A stretch of 64,000 bases of DNA from assembly GCA_946811185.2 (NCBI GenBank), contig OX328109.1, forward strand, positions 3,038,001 to 3,102,000, given 5' to 3'. Position numbers and translations under genes: made by a program. Of the stretch, positions 1-9,955 are shown piece by piece. Source of the DNA: Hippopus hippopus. Its lineage: Eukaryota > Mollusca > Bivalvia > Cardiida > Cardiidae. The notes under the pieces are model-generated. The model was not told where the DNA came from, made no database searches, and worked only from the letters and a program-made list of their open reading frames with translations. Within the stretch, counting starts at the first letter, position 1. Each line of letters opens with the position of its first letter.

Positions 1-543
1 GTTTGTAGTAATAATCGTGTTATTTAGTTTAGAACAATAAACTTTAATTGAGTTCAACTTTTGACTTTGATTACATTTAATTGTGTTTGATTACTTTTGA
101 TTACTAAGATGGATTGCCGTTAAAGATGAGTGAAATTCAGAGTAAGTTTCGTCTCGTCTTTGATCTTAAAATAATTAATTAATGTAGATTAAAGAAAAGA
201 AGAAACTATCTTATTCGTTCAGATCTAAAACTTGCAAACCTGATTTAAAAAGAATACCTACAATTACGTATTCTAATTGATAATCCTTTTATTTTTTTAA
301 TATAGAACAAATGAAAAAGTTATCAGACTCGTATTTATGCATTTTTGATTTATTGGTTTACTGTATTGCCTTTTCAGTACCATATTATATTAGCTTAAAC
401 ATATTTTATTTCATAAAATGTTGACATGGGGTTGGACCGCAACATCTCTCAACTTAGAATTGGTCCTTCCAATTGAAAGATTTGTGAAAGAATTGTGGAC
501 TGAAATAAAAGGATAAGATGCACGATCCCAAAATATTATAATT
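1..543. other. AT-rich non-coding stretch
   Basis: No open frame, RNA gene or clear repeat is visible here. The sequence is A+T rich with short homopolymer runs. Confidence 0.5.
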
Positions 544-571
544 GGCCTGCAACACGCGAAAAGGGACATTC
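544..571 (+). repeat. Solo terminal fragment of K-family MITE
   Basis: The sequence ggcctgcaacacgcgaaaag followed by ggacattc matches the terminal inverted repeat of the complete K element at 42641-42902. Only one end is present; the internal hairpins are absent. Confidence 0.7.
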
Positions 572-634
572 AACAACAACAGCTATATGGCAGCTATATG
601 GCCTTTAAACATTTACCCAAACAATCCCATGTTT

Positions 635-850
635 TGACGATGCTAAAAAGGGACAATGACTTTTTAAGAAAGCATTGTGGGGAAAGGAGAAAATATTTGT
701 TATTTTATACCCTTTCAAAAGTCAATCCCTACCATTTCAGCCCCATTGAAATAACTCTTTCCCGACCGACAAATCTTAGACCCTTCCAAATTCAAACATC
801 TACAGATGGCAGTCCCGAAATTGGTACAAATGGTCTCAAATTCTCTGATA
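635..850. repeat. Degenerate B-family fold-back copy
   Basis: Contains the B signatures gcattgtggggaaaggagaa and the 3' segment with acaaatcttagacccttcc. It runs directly into the SINE head at about 855. The 159-codon frame that crosses this junction (598-1077) is a chimera of the two repeats and not a gene. Confidence 0.6.
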
Positions 851-851
851 G

Positions 852-1127
852 GGTAGAGAACAGGGGGTCGTGGGTTCGATCCCTGGCTCGGCCAATTTCT
901 TTCCGAGGATTGATGATAGTCATTGCGACGGGATTCATTCCTATCTCACCACTGACCATTGTTTCGACGATGGTCAAGTGGGAAAGGAGCCAGTGGCTTG
1001 GAAAGAAAACTGTGAGGAGTACTGGTAAAAGAGACTCCAGGAAAGCATGGATAGGTTCACAGGCCGCCGCGATGTAACTGAAATAATGTTGAAAACGGTG
1101 TTAAACACCATACATTAAATTAATCAA
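852..1127 (+). mobile_element. tRNA-derived SINE (type 1), 5'-truncated
   Basis: The 5' part carries a pol III B-box-like gggttcgatccctgg. The middle has the conserved segment gggaaaggagccagtggctt, and the 3' part has ggccgccgcgatgtaactga followed by cggtgttaaacaccatacat and a (atcaat)-type tail. The upstream A-box half of the tRNA is missing, as in a 5'-truncated insertion next to the B repeat. A full-length copy is at 2052-2352. Confidence 0.8.
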
Positions 1128-1135
1128 TCTGATAG

Positions 1136-1400
1136 AGTAGGAAACATTTTGGTAAAAGAAGAAAATGCTGATTCTCAGCATTTTCTCCTTTTCCCACAAT
1201 GTTTTCAAAAGCTTTCTTCATTATGGTGTTTAATTCTTGGAATTGTGTAGTAAAGGGTTTTAGGACTTACTGAAACGATAAACTTTAGACCCTTCCATAC
1301 TCAAAACATCTGCAAATGAAAAATTCGAAATTGGTAGAAATGAGCTCACGTTCTCTGATAGGGTAGAGATCAATGAGGTAAGAAAAAAAAAAAAAATTCT
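1136..1400 (+). repeat. B-family fold-back copies
   Basis: The central hairpin is seen as aaaatgctgattctcagcat with flanks complementary to cttttcccacaatgttttc. A second B copy starts near 1260 and continues at 1600-1690 after being interrupted by the C element at 1401-1599. Confidence 0.7.
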
Positions 1401-1599
1401 GGGTCCGTAATCTCCAACCATTCTAAAGAATGTTCCTTATCTTATTCTTCAGGAATTTTCTTCTCTGAAAGTAACAGAACTTCTGATTGGCTAAACCGAA
1501 TGGTTTAGCCAATCAGAAGTTCTGTTACTTTAACATTTTACGAAATTCTGAAGAATAAGACTAATAATGTTCTTAAGAATGGTTGGTGAATGCGGACCC
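1401..1599. mobile_element. C-family fold-back MITE (complete)
   Basis: About 199 bp, nearly fully palindromic. It begins gggtccgtaatctccaacc and ends ggttggtgaatgcggaccc. The centre contains ctgattggctaaacc and its inverted copy ggtttagccaatcag, so the strand can fold into one long hairpin. It sits inside a B copy (1260-1400 plus 1600-1690) and is therefore younger than that copy. Confidence 0.85.
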
Positions 1600-1690
1600 T
1601 TGTTACATGTTTTTTCTTCATTTCCCACAATGTTTTCATAAGTGTTCCTGCTAAGGGTCGGCAAAATTCGGGATTGTGTGGTAAAATATC
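1600..1690 (+). repeat. Right part of interrupted B copy
   Basis: The segment cttcatttcccacaatgttt through attgtgtggtaaaa is the B right end, displaced by the C insertion. Confidence 0.6.
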
Positions 1691-1764
1691 AGTAATATTT
1701 TTTCGTCAGTAAAATTAATAGTTTCAATATGTACTAGGCGAAAATTTTGTTGTCTTCTTAAGTT

Positions 1765-1935
1765 AACCGTTTAACACACAATCTCCGAGTTTTAACGACC
1801 ACAAGAAAGAATACTTTTGAAAGCATTGTGGAAAAGGAGAAAAATCTGGTTAAATCAGCATTTTCTCCTATTTTCATGATGTTTTCTACCTATTCAAGGA
1901 CAAATATGTATAATCATTCGAAAAATAATTTTTGT
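1765..1935 (+). repeat. B-family fold-back copy, truncated
   Basis: It starts acacacaatctccgagtttt, shows gcattgtggaaaaggagaaa and the returning arm cagcattttctcc. The right end is decayed. Confidence 0.65.
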
Positions 1936-2051
1936 CTGTAAATAACTTAATTATGGACGAGTCTAAAAGTTTGTCGAGTGGTAATCGGTGAAAGGGCGCT
2001 TATATGGAGAGTGTAGATCTATGCAGTCTATCACTATGTTGATTCATTGAT

Positions 2052-2352
2052 TGTATGGTGTTTAATGCCGTTTTTCAAAATTATTTCAGTTATATCGCGG
2101 CGGCCAGTGCACTTATCCATGCTTTCCAGGAGACTCTTTTACCAGTGCTCCGCACAATTTTCTTTCCAAGCCACTGGCTGCTTTCCCACGTAACCAGTAA
2201 CCACCGTCGAGAAAATAGTCAGCGGTGGGAGAGGAATGAATCCTGTCGCAATGACTATCATCAATTGTCGGAAAGAAATCGGTCGAGCCAGGGATCGAAC
2301 CAACGACCCCCTATTCTCAAGTCCTGCACGCTATCGACTGGGCTACGGGGCT
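2052..2352 (-). mobile_element. Full-length tRNA-derived SINE (type 1)
   Basis: Read on the minus strand it begins agccccgtagcccagtcgat (A-box region tagcccagtcgatagcgt), then ggttcgatccctggctcg (B-box). The conserved middle and a 3' domain ending in ggcattaaacaccatacaat follow. It is about 300 bp with no internal open frame. This is the best reference copy for the SINE fragments at 852, 3768, 41681 and 46428. Confidence 0.85.
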
Positions 2353-2555
2353 ACATAATTAACATTTCTAACAGAAAAAAAAAATCTGCAAGGCAACTGT
2401 GGTCTTTTTGTTTTTTATTTAATCTGGGTCAATCTGGATGGCTATAGACTATAGCTTCGTTGGCCTAAAAACTTTCTTGTTGGTTCTGTCGCAATTTGTC
2501 GAACTCGCTGAACACTTATATAGCTAAACTGCAGTTGTCTCGAGTCGCTTATAAA

Positions 2556-2821
2556 TGAGCCATGCCCTGTAAAAAAGGAGGCTTAATGCATCTGCGAAAA
2601 GTATCGACCCATGTCAGCCTGCGCAGTCCGCGCAGGCTGACCTGGACCGAAACTTTTCGCTATTGGTCAATTTTTCTGTGTGTCAAAGGACCACTGTACC
2701 TAATAATTCCATTGGTTGTTAGACAAAATGAATCTTATGGATCCATGATTATGTGATGGCTTACTTGGTATCATGCATCACGCAGATGCATTAAGCCCCC
2801 TTTTTTCAGAGCATGGCTCAA
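2556..2821. mobile_element. A-family fold-back MITE (complete)
   Basis: About 265 bp with inverted ends: gagccatgccctg and aggaggcttaatgcatctgc on the left, gcagatgcattaagccccc and agagcatggctc on the right. The left half contains the hairpin core at 2613-2641 (12-bp stem gtcagcctgcgc, loop agtcc). The open frame inside (2562-2756) is chance. Confidence 0.85.
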
Positions 2822-2825
2822 ATTT

Positions 2826-2892
2826 ATGCGGATCGTGAAGATCAGGATAAGACTTCACAGTTCAAACGTATAGTCTGATCTTAGATCTACAT
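2826..2892. repeat. D-family palindrome, degenerate
   Basis: The ends gatcgtgaagatcagg and agtctgatcttagatctac match the D palindrome, but the centre is mutated. It directly abuts the A element. Confidence 0.5.
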
Positions 2893-3144
2893 ATGCCCTG
2901 ATGCATATTTTGGCGTTATGGATCTTGAAAATAGCAATATTTGTGATAATTCTCGTGAATGGGAAGGTTATTTCATGAATTCAGTGCTGAACGGGTTAAG
3001 TAAATTTACGGCAAATGTTTTCAACATTTTTCTGCAAGTAGTTCATCCTTTATGCAAAAGCTACTTAAACGGCACCGTTATCCTACCGTACCCGAGAAAC
3101 TACATACCAATAACGATCTAATTAATATCAGTGAAAGTCCTTCA

Positions 3145-3150
3145 CACGTG
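3145..3150. promoter_or_regulatory. Possible E-box upstream of Tim10
   Basis: A CACGTG hexamer lies about 60 bp before the Tim10 start codon. It is the canonical bHLH (USF/Myc-type) site. A hexamer is weak evidence by itself. Confidence 0.2.
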
Positions 3151-3208
3151 GGTAGATAGAAAGGTTGTCGGCGTAGTTTGCTGCTAATGCTAATATTTAA
3201 AACACAGA

Positions 3209-4159
3209 ATGGAAAACGTACAAGAGGTTCAGAAGAAACTCATCGCGCAGATGGAGGAGATGGTTTTAGACACTTTCAATAGGTTGCCTCTTCGTACTTA
3301 ATATTATACGTAACATTTAGGGTCCCGTGACACTTTGTGACGTTTTGGTAAATGATCTCAGCACTGGAATTTACTCTACTTCATTTCTGTACAAGCCGGA
3401 CTGTTGGGCCCTGCTGTCAATATCCTTCTTGAAGATATGTAGAAAAAACATTTAATGCTATCAAAATCTGAAAAAGTAGCATACATGTATGGCAATGGGT
3501 TTAGGGAACATAGGAGCTTCTACACTGAAAAGATTAGTTGGCATGTGCATTCAAAAAGAGAAGATAAGCTAACCGGAGATTTCTATGTAAGCTAACTGGA
3601 GATTTCCATTTAGTAACATGTTTGAAACCGTTTCAATGAATTTTTTTCTCATTCGTTGGGTAAAAGAAAAATTTACCGCTTCTACCCTGCTACTATTAAC
3701 ATGCAAGCAGATAAGGCTTGGGGTCCCAGTGTAGCATCTGTGTAACTAAGGAAGGCTATGTGGGAAAGCAGCCAGTAGCTTGGAAAGAGCATTGTGCCAA
3801 GTACTGGTGAAAAGAATCTCCAGAAAAGCATGGGTAGGTGTGCTGGCTGAGGATATGATTGAAATGTGAAAAATGGTTTTAAACACAATACAGATAATAA
3901 TAATAATATATATATAAAAAAATCTAGTAAAAAAAAACTAATCTTTTTTTCTTTCAGGATGAAGAAGGCTTGTACAGAGAAGTGTATGACCAGAAAGTAT
4001 GATCAGAGAAATCTTGTAAAAAGTGAAGCAGTGTGCATGGATAGATGTGTGGCTAAGTACATGGAACTGCATGACATTATTGGGAAGAATATTGCAAAGA
4101 ATAAAGATACTTATGATTTATTAGCAGAACCGCCTTACAGACAGAAAAAAGAAAGCTAA
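3209..4159 (+). CDS. TIMM10: Mitochondrial import inner membrane translocase subunit Tim10 (two exons: 3209-3282 and 3958-4159)
   Basis: Small TIM chaperone of the mitochondrial intermembrane space. In known animals Tim9-Tim10 hexamers escort hydrophobic precursors from the TOM complex to the inner membrane. The spliced frame gives 91 residues, close to the usual ~90. Exon 1 starts at an ATG in good context (cagaATGG) and encodes an amphipathic N-terminal helix ending DTFNR. The junction AAT AG|gttgcc and ttctttcag|G restores an Arg codon, so the protein runs FNRMKKACTEKC. The twin CX3C motifs are C30-x3-C34 and C51-x3-C55, separated by 16 residues as in Tim10; the second reads CMDRCVAKYMELH. 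The C-terminal tail is charged and probably disordered. The 675-bp intron carries a SINE remnant (3768-3895) ending about 60 bp before the acceptor. No AATAAA signal is evident downstream of the stop before the B repeats. Another small TIM is less likely because the CLDRC/CMDRC-type second motif is Tim10-like. Confidence 0.88.
3768..3895 (+). mobile_element. SINE (type 1) 3' fragment within the Tim10 intron
   Basis: The segment gtgggaaagcagccagtagc through tggttttaaacacaatacag, with an (ataata) tail, matches the SINE at 2052-2352. It is same-strand with the gene. The sequence before it (3290-3767) is ordinary intron. Confidence 0.75.
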
Positions 4160-4244
4160 AACATGTACATGTTTATGAGATAGACATTTCATTGAAGTAT
4201 GTGTATTGCAAAGCTTACTGTGATGGTGTGATGGAACATTTGTA

Positions 4245-4410
4245 CTGGTATCGGTTAGAGGCCTCCATGGCTAAGTGGTTTTTAGTACTACTACGTATTT
4301 GTACTGGTGCCGAGGAAAACCTAGTTAAAGCTCAATAGGTGCAGTGGTCAGATGGATGTCCTTAAGCAAGGTACTGCAGAGGTCCAGCCTGGGCTCAGTG
4401 CAACACAGAA
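4245..4410 (+). repeat. Possible SINE-like fragment
   Basis: Contains cctccatggctaagtggttt, which resembles a tRNA A-box region, and gtccttaagcaaggtactgc, which resembles a motif of many invertebrate SINEs. A similar gtccttgggcaggacacttc is at 8729. No B-box is clear. Confidence 0.35.
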
Positions 4411-4419
4411 AAGACATTA

Positions 4420-4803
4420 GCCCTTTACCAAACAATTCCAAAATCTAGGGACCCTGACAAAGAGAGCTTTTGAAAACACTATGGGAAAGGGAGAAAATGC
4501 TGGTGACCACCATTTTCTACCCTTCCCACAATGTTTTCTATCCTATCTAAGAAAAAGTCAATAACTTGAGCTCCACGTTTAACTCTTTACCAGACAACAA
4601 AATTTTAGACTGGTCCAAATTGAATGCATTGGCAGACGACAAAATAAAAGTGACTGAAAATTTGAAATTTGTTTTGGGAAGGGAAGAAAACATTGTGGGA
4701 AAAGGAGAAAATGCTGGTTACCAGCAATTTCTCATTTTCCCACAATGTTTTCAAAAGCCTTCTCTTTCAGGTTCGTTAAAAGTCGGGATGGTGTGGTAAA
4801 GGG
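4420..4803 (+). repeat. B-family copies (first of a tandem group)
   Basis: Two hairpin centres are present (agaaaatgctggtgaccacc near 4493 and aaatgctggttaccagcaat near 4707). The ends carry ccctttaccaaacaattcc and gtgtggtaaagggttaa. Confidence 0.75.
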
Positions 4804-5035
4804 TTAATTCTTTACCACACAACAGAATTTTGACTCAACCTAATGAAAAGCATTTGCAGAGGACAGATTTAATGTAGCTCAAGTAATGATTTCTGTCCTC
4901 GATAAGGTAGAAAATATTGTGAGAAAACAAGAAAATGCTGGTCACCAGCATTTTCTCCTTTTACAACAATGTTTTCAAAAGTGTTCTTCTTCAGGGTGGT
5001 TAAAACTCGTGTTGTGTGGTAAAGGGTTAAATCTT
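4804..5035 (+). repeat. B-family copy (second in tandem)
   Basis: Begins ctctttaccacacaacag..., with the hairpin aaaatgctggtcaccagcat near 4932, and ends gtgtggtaaagggttaa. Confidence 0.75.
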
Positions 5036-5255
5036 TACCACACAACAGAATTTCAAACCAGTCCAAATTGAAAGCATTTGCAGAGGACAATTCAGTGAAG
5101 CTCAAAAGATGATTTCTGTCATTGAATCTAGGAAAAATTGTGAGAAAAGCTGAAAATAGGGTCATCAGCATTTTATTCATTTCTTACAATGTTTTTCAAA
5201 AGCCGTCTTCTGCTGGGTGGTTAAAACATGGAATTGTTTGGTAAAAAGTTATTTG
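5036..5255 (+). repeat. B-family copy (third in tandem)
   Basis: Begins taccacacaacagaatttca and keeps the outer arms, but the central hairpin is decayed (gaaaatagggtcatcagcat). Confidence 0.7.
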
Positions 5256-5781
5256 ATTTTGTTGTTTTCAAATGGTTTTCAAAATGTATTAAATTTTGTA
5301 TGAGGGGTGATCAGAAAGAACGCGGACCAGTGCCTGTATTGGAATATTGTTATAACAAACAACTTGGAATGTCTACTTTTTTTGAAACTAACCTCCTTCA
5401 AATTCTATGCACTTATTTATTCTTGATTCCCATGGGCGAAACACATGCGCGAGCGTATCACGTGACATTACTCTCAAGGACCCGGTCATAGTGAGGGTTA
5501 GTTCCTCTCTGCTATCATAGTGCGAGCCACATAGAGAATCTCTCAAAACATGAACTACCTGAAGGCCTCAAGGGGTCAGGACTGAATTATATGGAGGGTT
5601 GGCTAGTGTTTCTGTGTTATGTTTTTGCAGAGTTTTCTGTACAAGTGTGGCTTTGTGAGCTAGGGCGTTATTTTGGTGTAAAGTGACGTCACTCTGCAGG
5701 AGTTCTGGCTGTTTTTTTCATTTGGTGTTTGTGAAATTTCTTTGAATAATGTTGGCATAAAACTCGACATTGACAGTTGTA

Positions 5782-7206
5782 CAGGGTGTTTCATAATATC
5801 TGCCACCATTTTAAACATCAAAAACTTTAACATAAAAAAGAAATTATGTTTTTACATTTAGCTATGTTATTGTACATAGAATAAAGTTTTATTTGATATA
5901 TAACATGTAGGTATTACCCTTGTAAATACACGCAGTTTCAAAATTCTTTAAAATGTCAATTTTATAGAATGTGTTCTAAATGATGTCCATTCTGGCCAAT
6001 AACGATGTCGACTCTGTGCCGGAAATTTCGGATTACGTTTGCACATGTCTCACTGCTTATGATCTTCATTTCTCTCTTGATTACAGTTTTGAGTTCAGCT
6101 GTGGTCTATGGGGAGTGCTTATAGACCCAGGAAAAAATCAAGTGGGCTTAAATCCGGGGAGTGTGGTGGCCACTCAATATCCGTTTTCAATGAAATGAAG
6201 TTATCACCAAAAGTCTTTTGTATCCAGTCAATCACATTTCTAGCTGTATGAGGAGTTGCACCATCCTGCTGGAACCATGTGGTGTTTATATCAATTCCCT
6301 TACGTCTCAAAGCTGGTAGAAATTTGTTTTTAAGAATATTTAAATAGCGGTCTTGATTTACAGTCTCCACAGTTCCATCCTCATCCTCAAAAAAAAAAGG
6401 GCCAATTATGCCCTCAGCACTTAATGCCGCCCACACTGTAACCTTTTCAGAGTGAAGAGGTTTTTCAATATAAAATTCTGGCTTTTCAGTTCCCCAAAAT
6501 ATGGAATTCTTCTTGTTCACTTGTGCATTTAGATAAAAGTGGGCTTCATCCGAGAACCATATCTGTCCCACGATATCATCATTTTCCGTAACCCATCTTG
6601 CAAATGACAATCTGCTTTCGATATCTGTTGGTTTAAGGTGTTGCATAATAGAAATTTTATATGGAGTCAGTTTTAAATCATATTTTAGCATTCTGTAAAC
6701 ACTTGAATGGCTGGCAATGTTAGTAATATCTCCAAATACCATTCTAACAGATTTTCTTGGTGTTTCTGTGATCACCGCTTTAACCTGTTCAGTTGTCGCT
6801 TCATTCCGCATGGACTTAGGGCAACCCAGATTATTGTGTCTCCCATCTTCAATTGAGCCCATAACTTCAAATCGCTTTACAATTCTATGTATCTGTTTTT
6901 TATCAAGTTTAGCTACATCTGGATACCTTTTCTGCACAGTTCTAATCACTGTAATAGGTGATTTAGTTTCATAATATATTTTAACAATTTCTTTGCAGTG
7001 ATCCTTAGTTGGCGCCATCTTGGAAAACTGACCACAGGAAATGACGTCATAAATGACGTTATGACGTTGACATTTTCCCGTACTTTATTAGTCAAATAAA
7101 ATTTTCATATATAAGCTTTCAAAGGGTGTACATATCATTGTTTTATCCTCATGAACTAAAAAGATATAAAACTTTGTAATGGTGGCAGATATTATGAAAC
7201 ACCCTG
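5782..7206 (-). mobile_element. Tc1/mariner-superfamily transposon with perfect 29-bp inverted repeats
   Basis: The ends 5782-5810 and 7178-7206 are perfect 29-bp inverted repeats beginning cagggtgtttcataatatct. A TA target duplication flanks both sides (5780-5781 and 7207-7208). The element is 1425 bp and lies inside the older mariner. Identical terminal repeats and an almost intact transposase point to recent insertion. Confidence 0.93.
5962..7018 (-). pseudogene. DDE_3-type Tc1/mariner transposase, disrupted near the C-terminus
   Basis: Cut-and-paste transposase. The intact part is 299 residues (7018-6119), starting MAPTKDHCKEIV. A helix-turn-helix DNA-binding region occupies roughly residues 1-120. 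Catalytic residues are D157 (IWFSDEAHF), D252 (WFQQDGATPHTA) and D289 (WPPHSPDLSPLDFF), with 36 residues between the last two. Just after SPLDFFL a one-base loss shifts the frame, giving GL-stop. The C-terminal part (TTAELKTVIKREMK ... to a stop at 5962) is readable in the next frame, but a TAG lies between. With only these two lesions it is a recently dead copy. An active sibling elsewhere in the genome is plausible. Confidence 0.9.
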
Positions 7207-8011
7207 TATGTATAGATACAACATGATTTAGAAGAAAAAAGGCGTATAGAAAAATATGATGCACATAACTTTACCGGCCGACTTAGAAAGTTTGGCTTTA
7301 AAGGTGGAATGCGATGTTGAATGTTTCTGTTCACTGCTTTGTTGTTTAGTTTCAGTCTCGTTAAAGTGTACCTGTATTTCATCGCATGTTACAATACGAT
7401 CAGTAAAGTTTGACCCCTCCATCCTAATGCGTTCTCAAATTTCTTAACAGATTTTGACCCTAACCCCCATTGGCTCGAGCGTCAATAATCGAGGTACCCA
7501 ACTTGTGCAAACACGTGACATTCCAAGATTGTCAGTCAAAATGTCCTTTGCACTTTTATATGAAATGATAAATGTGTCAGCTATTTTTCTCACAGTTTCT
7601 TGGCGATCTTGTTTTACATGCTGCTCTACATCTGTGATGATTTTGTCAATGACTGATGTTGATGGACGACCAGATTTAGGGTCATCTTTAACAGTATTGC
7701 ATTCATGTCTAAACTGGTCCAATCCATTTACGCATATCAGATTTCTTGAGTACAGATTCCTCTTAACCTTGTTCTAAATTGGTTTTGATTTCTGATAAAT
7801 ACTTTACGAGTTTGAAGTAAAACTTTATGGTTACTCTCAGCTCAAATAAAACGTCGTCTGACATTTTGGACCACTAATGCAGTATATGACGTCATTAAAA
7901 TGACGTCACACTTTACTTATTTGAATAAGATGACATTTGAAAGCCTAAGTCGGTTACCAGATAATTAATGCTCATCTGTGCAATTTTTCGTAATCCTACG
8001 TGAAGTAGTTT

Positions 8012-8309
8012 TCAAAATAACGAGGTTGGTTGGTTGGTCGTATTGGGGTTTAACGCCACTTTAACAGCTAAGGTCATATCATGGCGGTCGGTGACGCACA
8101 TGTGTTTCCTGGCTTTCTCACACCAGTACTAACACAACTTTCTTTCCAAAGCCACCGACTACTTTTCTAACATGCTTCAGCAGAGGTGAGAGGCGAAGAT
8201 ACGCCGGAAAGAAAGTTCGCCTCAACCGGGTATCGAACTCACAACCACCAGGTCATGAGTCCGACATGCTCACCACTGAGCCACCCGGGCGGGCTCAAAA
8301 TAACGAGGT
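8012..8309 (-). mobile_element. SINE (type 2) with a 15-bp target-site duplication
   Basis: The body is 8027-8294, flanked by the perfect duplication TCAAAATAACGAGGT (8012-8026 and 8295-8309). On the minus strand it starts with a tRNA-like head (gtggctcagtggtgagcatg, then a B-box-like ggttgtgagttcgatacccg), and the tail is (ccaa)n. It shares the 3' domain ggcgttaaac with type 1 SINEs. The long duplication indicates LINE-mediated insertion. It is inserted in the mariner. Confidence 0.93.
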
Positions 8310-8401
8310 AGTCCACAATCTTTATGATCACCCCTCATACTCTAGTAAATAGTAGAATGCTTTATCAACAAGCAACATGGGTATTAATTTGTCATCTTTG
8401 T

Positions 8402-8632
8402 AACTAAACTATTCACCACCGGACAAAATTCTAGACTTGTCCAACTTGAAAGCATTTGCAGATGGCAAAATAGAAGTGTCTCCAATGATTGGATTTGTCT
8501 TTTAATGGTTAGAAAACATTGTGAGAAACAGAGAAAAGGCTGAATACGCCCTTTTTCTCCTTTTCCCACAATTTTTAAAAAAAAATGTTCTAAAGGTTGC
8601 TAAAACTTGAGATTATGTGGTAAAGGGTCAAA
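8402..8632. repeat. B-family fold-back copy
   Basis: Outer arms are aactattcaccaccggacaa and atgtggtaaagggtc. The central hairpin is mutated (gagaaaaggctgaatacgcc). Confidence 0.65.
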
Positions 8633-8639
8633 CATGGAA

Positions 8640-9250
8640 AGTGATGGAATTGAGCGCATGAATATGTCAGAGTGAAATTGCTGTATAACCTGGAGGCCCC
8701 AGGTCTTAGCCTCACTGGGTTTTACTTGGAGTGTCCTTGGGCAGGACACTTCAGAACCCTAGCCTAGTGCTGGTGAAATCAAGAACATGAATAAGCCAGT
8801 TGTCGCCATGATATATCTGATATGTCAAACCAATCAAATGCTGTGTACTGATCAGGCCAAAACAAAATATACTCGTATATGTGGTTACAGTTACCCGACC
8901 GTTTACGCCCAACCCTAGACATTTTTTTCACCTGTTGATCATTTAATATTTTATCACACCTAATGTTATCGTTGTCCTCAGAAAGTTCGGAAATTATATG
9001 TCACTTTACCTCTATTAATTGGCCCTGGGCGTGTTTGGAAAAATGAAATAATATTTTAAAAAAGTAAAATAATTTTCCTACCTACTGACCCTAATTCTCA
9101 AAAGTATATAACCAGAACCACATATTTTGTTTTTGCTTCATGTAGAGAAAATTTACTATGAACATTTTGCTTCAGAAACAAAGATAGAATTTTTACCACA
9201 ATGAAATTCTTTGATTCATTCATATGAAGTGCAACTACAGAGATCACTTC
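8640..9250. other. Non-coding stretch with a possible SINE fragment
   Basis: At 8690-8850 there is gtccttgggcaggacacttc and nearby sequence resembling invertebrate SINE bodies. The remainder (8860-9250) is A+T rich, with no frame or repeat I can name. Confidence 0.35.
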
Positions 9251-9254
9251 TGAC

Positions 9255-9660
9255 TTTAAATGACCCTAAGAAAGCTTTTGAAAACATTAGGGAAAAAGGA
9301 GAAAATTTCTCCTTTTCCCATACCCTTCAAAATATGAAGTTTTTTGGGTCACATTTATTTTGTTATCTGCAAATGGTTTAAATTTGAACAAGTCTAAAAT
9401 TTCGTCATTTGGTAAAAAATTAAACAAGAATCAAACAGCCAGCATTTTCTCCTTTTTCCACAATGTTTATCCCCTTTTTAAAAACAATATTTCCAAAACT
9501 TGAGCCATGTTTAATTAGCCACCTGCAAATGCTTTGGACTTGTAAAGGTCCATTCTTATTATAGCTTTTGTTGCTTTTGCCATATTGCAAAGTGTAGATC
9601 AAATTCAGACTGCAAGAAATGTCCAGTGTGATCTTGAATAGCACAGACTTTGCAAACTGA
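9255..9660. repeat. Two B-family remnants
   Basis: Remnants include aaggagaaaatttctccttt near 9297, gccagcattttctccttttt near 9430 and attagccacctgcaaatgct. The C element follows directly at 9661. Confidence 0.55.
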
Positions 9661-9852
9661 GGGTCTGTATTCACCAACTATTCTTAAGAACGTTCTTTGT
9701 CTTACTCTCCAAGATTTTCAATATTTGAAAGTAACACATCATCTGATTGGCTAAACCAAATGGTTTAGCCAATCAGATGTTGTGTTACTTTTAAGTTTAG
9801 AAAATTCTGGAGAATAAGACTGAGAATGTTCTTAAGAATGGTTATCTTGGAT
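9661..9852. mobile_element. C-family fold-back MITE
   Basis: Begins gggtctgtattcaccaacta and ends gttcttaagaatggttatct. The central palindrome is ctgattggctaaaccaaatg with ggtttagccaatcagat. Confidence 0.8.
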
Positions 9853-9955
9853 CCACAGTTTGCACTAAGTTGAGATACTCAGCAATTTTAGATAAGATTA
9901 AGATTGCACACAAAGGGGCAGTGAAGTTGGACAAATTTGAACATATTCATTTTAT

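Larger units (their letters stand above)
5388..7864 (-). pseudogene. Mariner transposase pseudogene (interrupted)
   Basis: Minus strand from an ATG at 7864. The N-terminus begins MSDDVLFELRVTIKF, resembling mariner N-termini. Then come SGRPSTSVIDKI and LGMSRVCTSWVPRLLT (7444-7722), and ETKQQSS...SAGKVM (7228-7422), both typical of mariner. The first catalytic region reads TCDEIQVHF. After the nested element it resumes at about 5779, with LHQNNALAHKA where an HQDNAPAH-like motif is expected, so the second Asp is lost. The third-Asp region is also destroyed and followed by a stop. The C-terminus ends at 5388. Several stops and frameshifts mean it cannot be active. Confidence 0.85.
5301..8337 (-). 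mobile_element. Old mariner element split by two later insertions
   Basis: Inverted ends of about 27 bp, starting tgaggggtgatca (5301) and tgatcacccctca (ending 8337), are flanked by TA dinucleotides at 5299-5300 and 8338-8339. Removing the nested element (5782-7206) and the SINE plus its duplication leaves about 1.3 kb, the normal mariner length. The transposase inside is badly decayed. Confidence 0.85.

Noticed and set aside
598..1077. 159-codon open frame
   Set aside because: It crosses from a B repeat into a tRNA-derived SINE and includes the SINE B-box; no protein motif.
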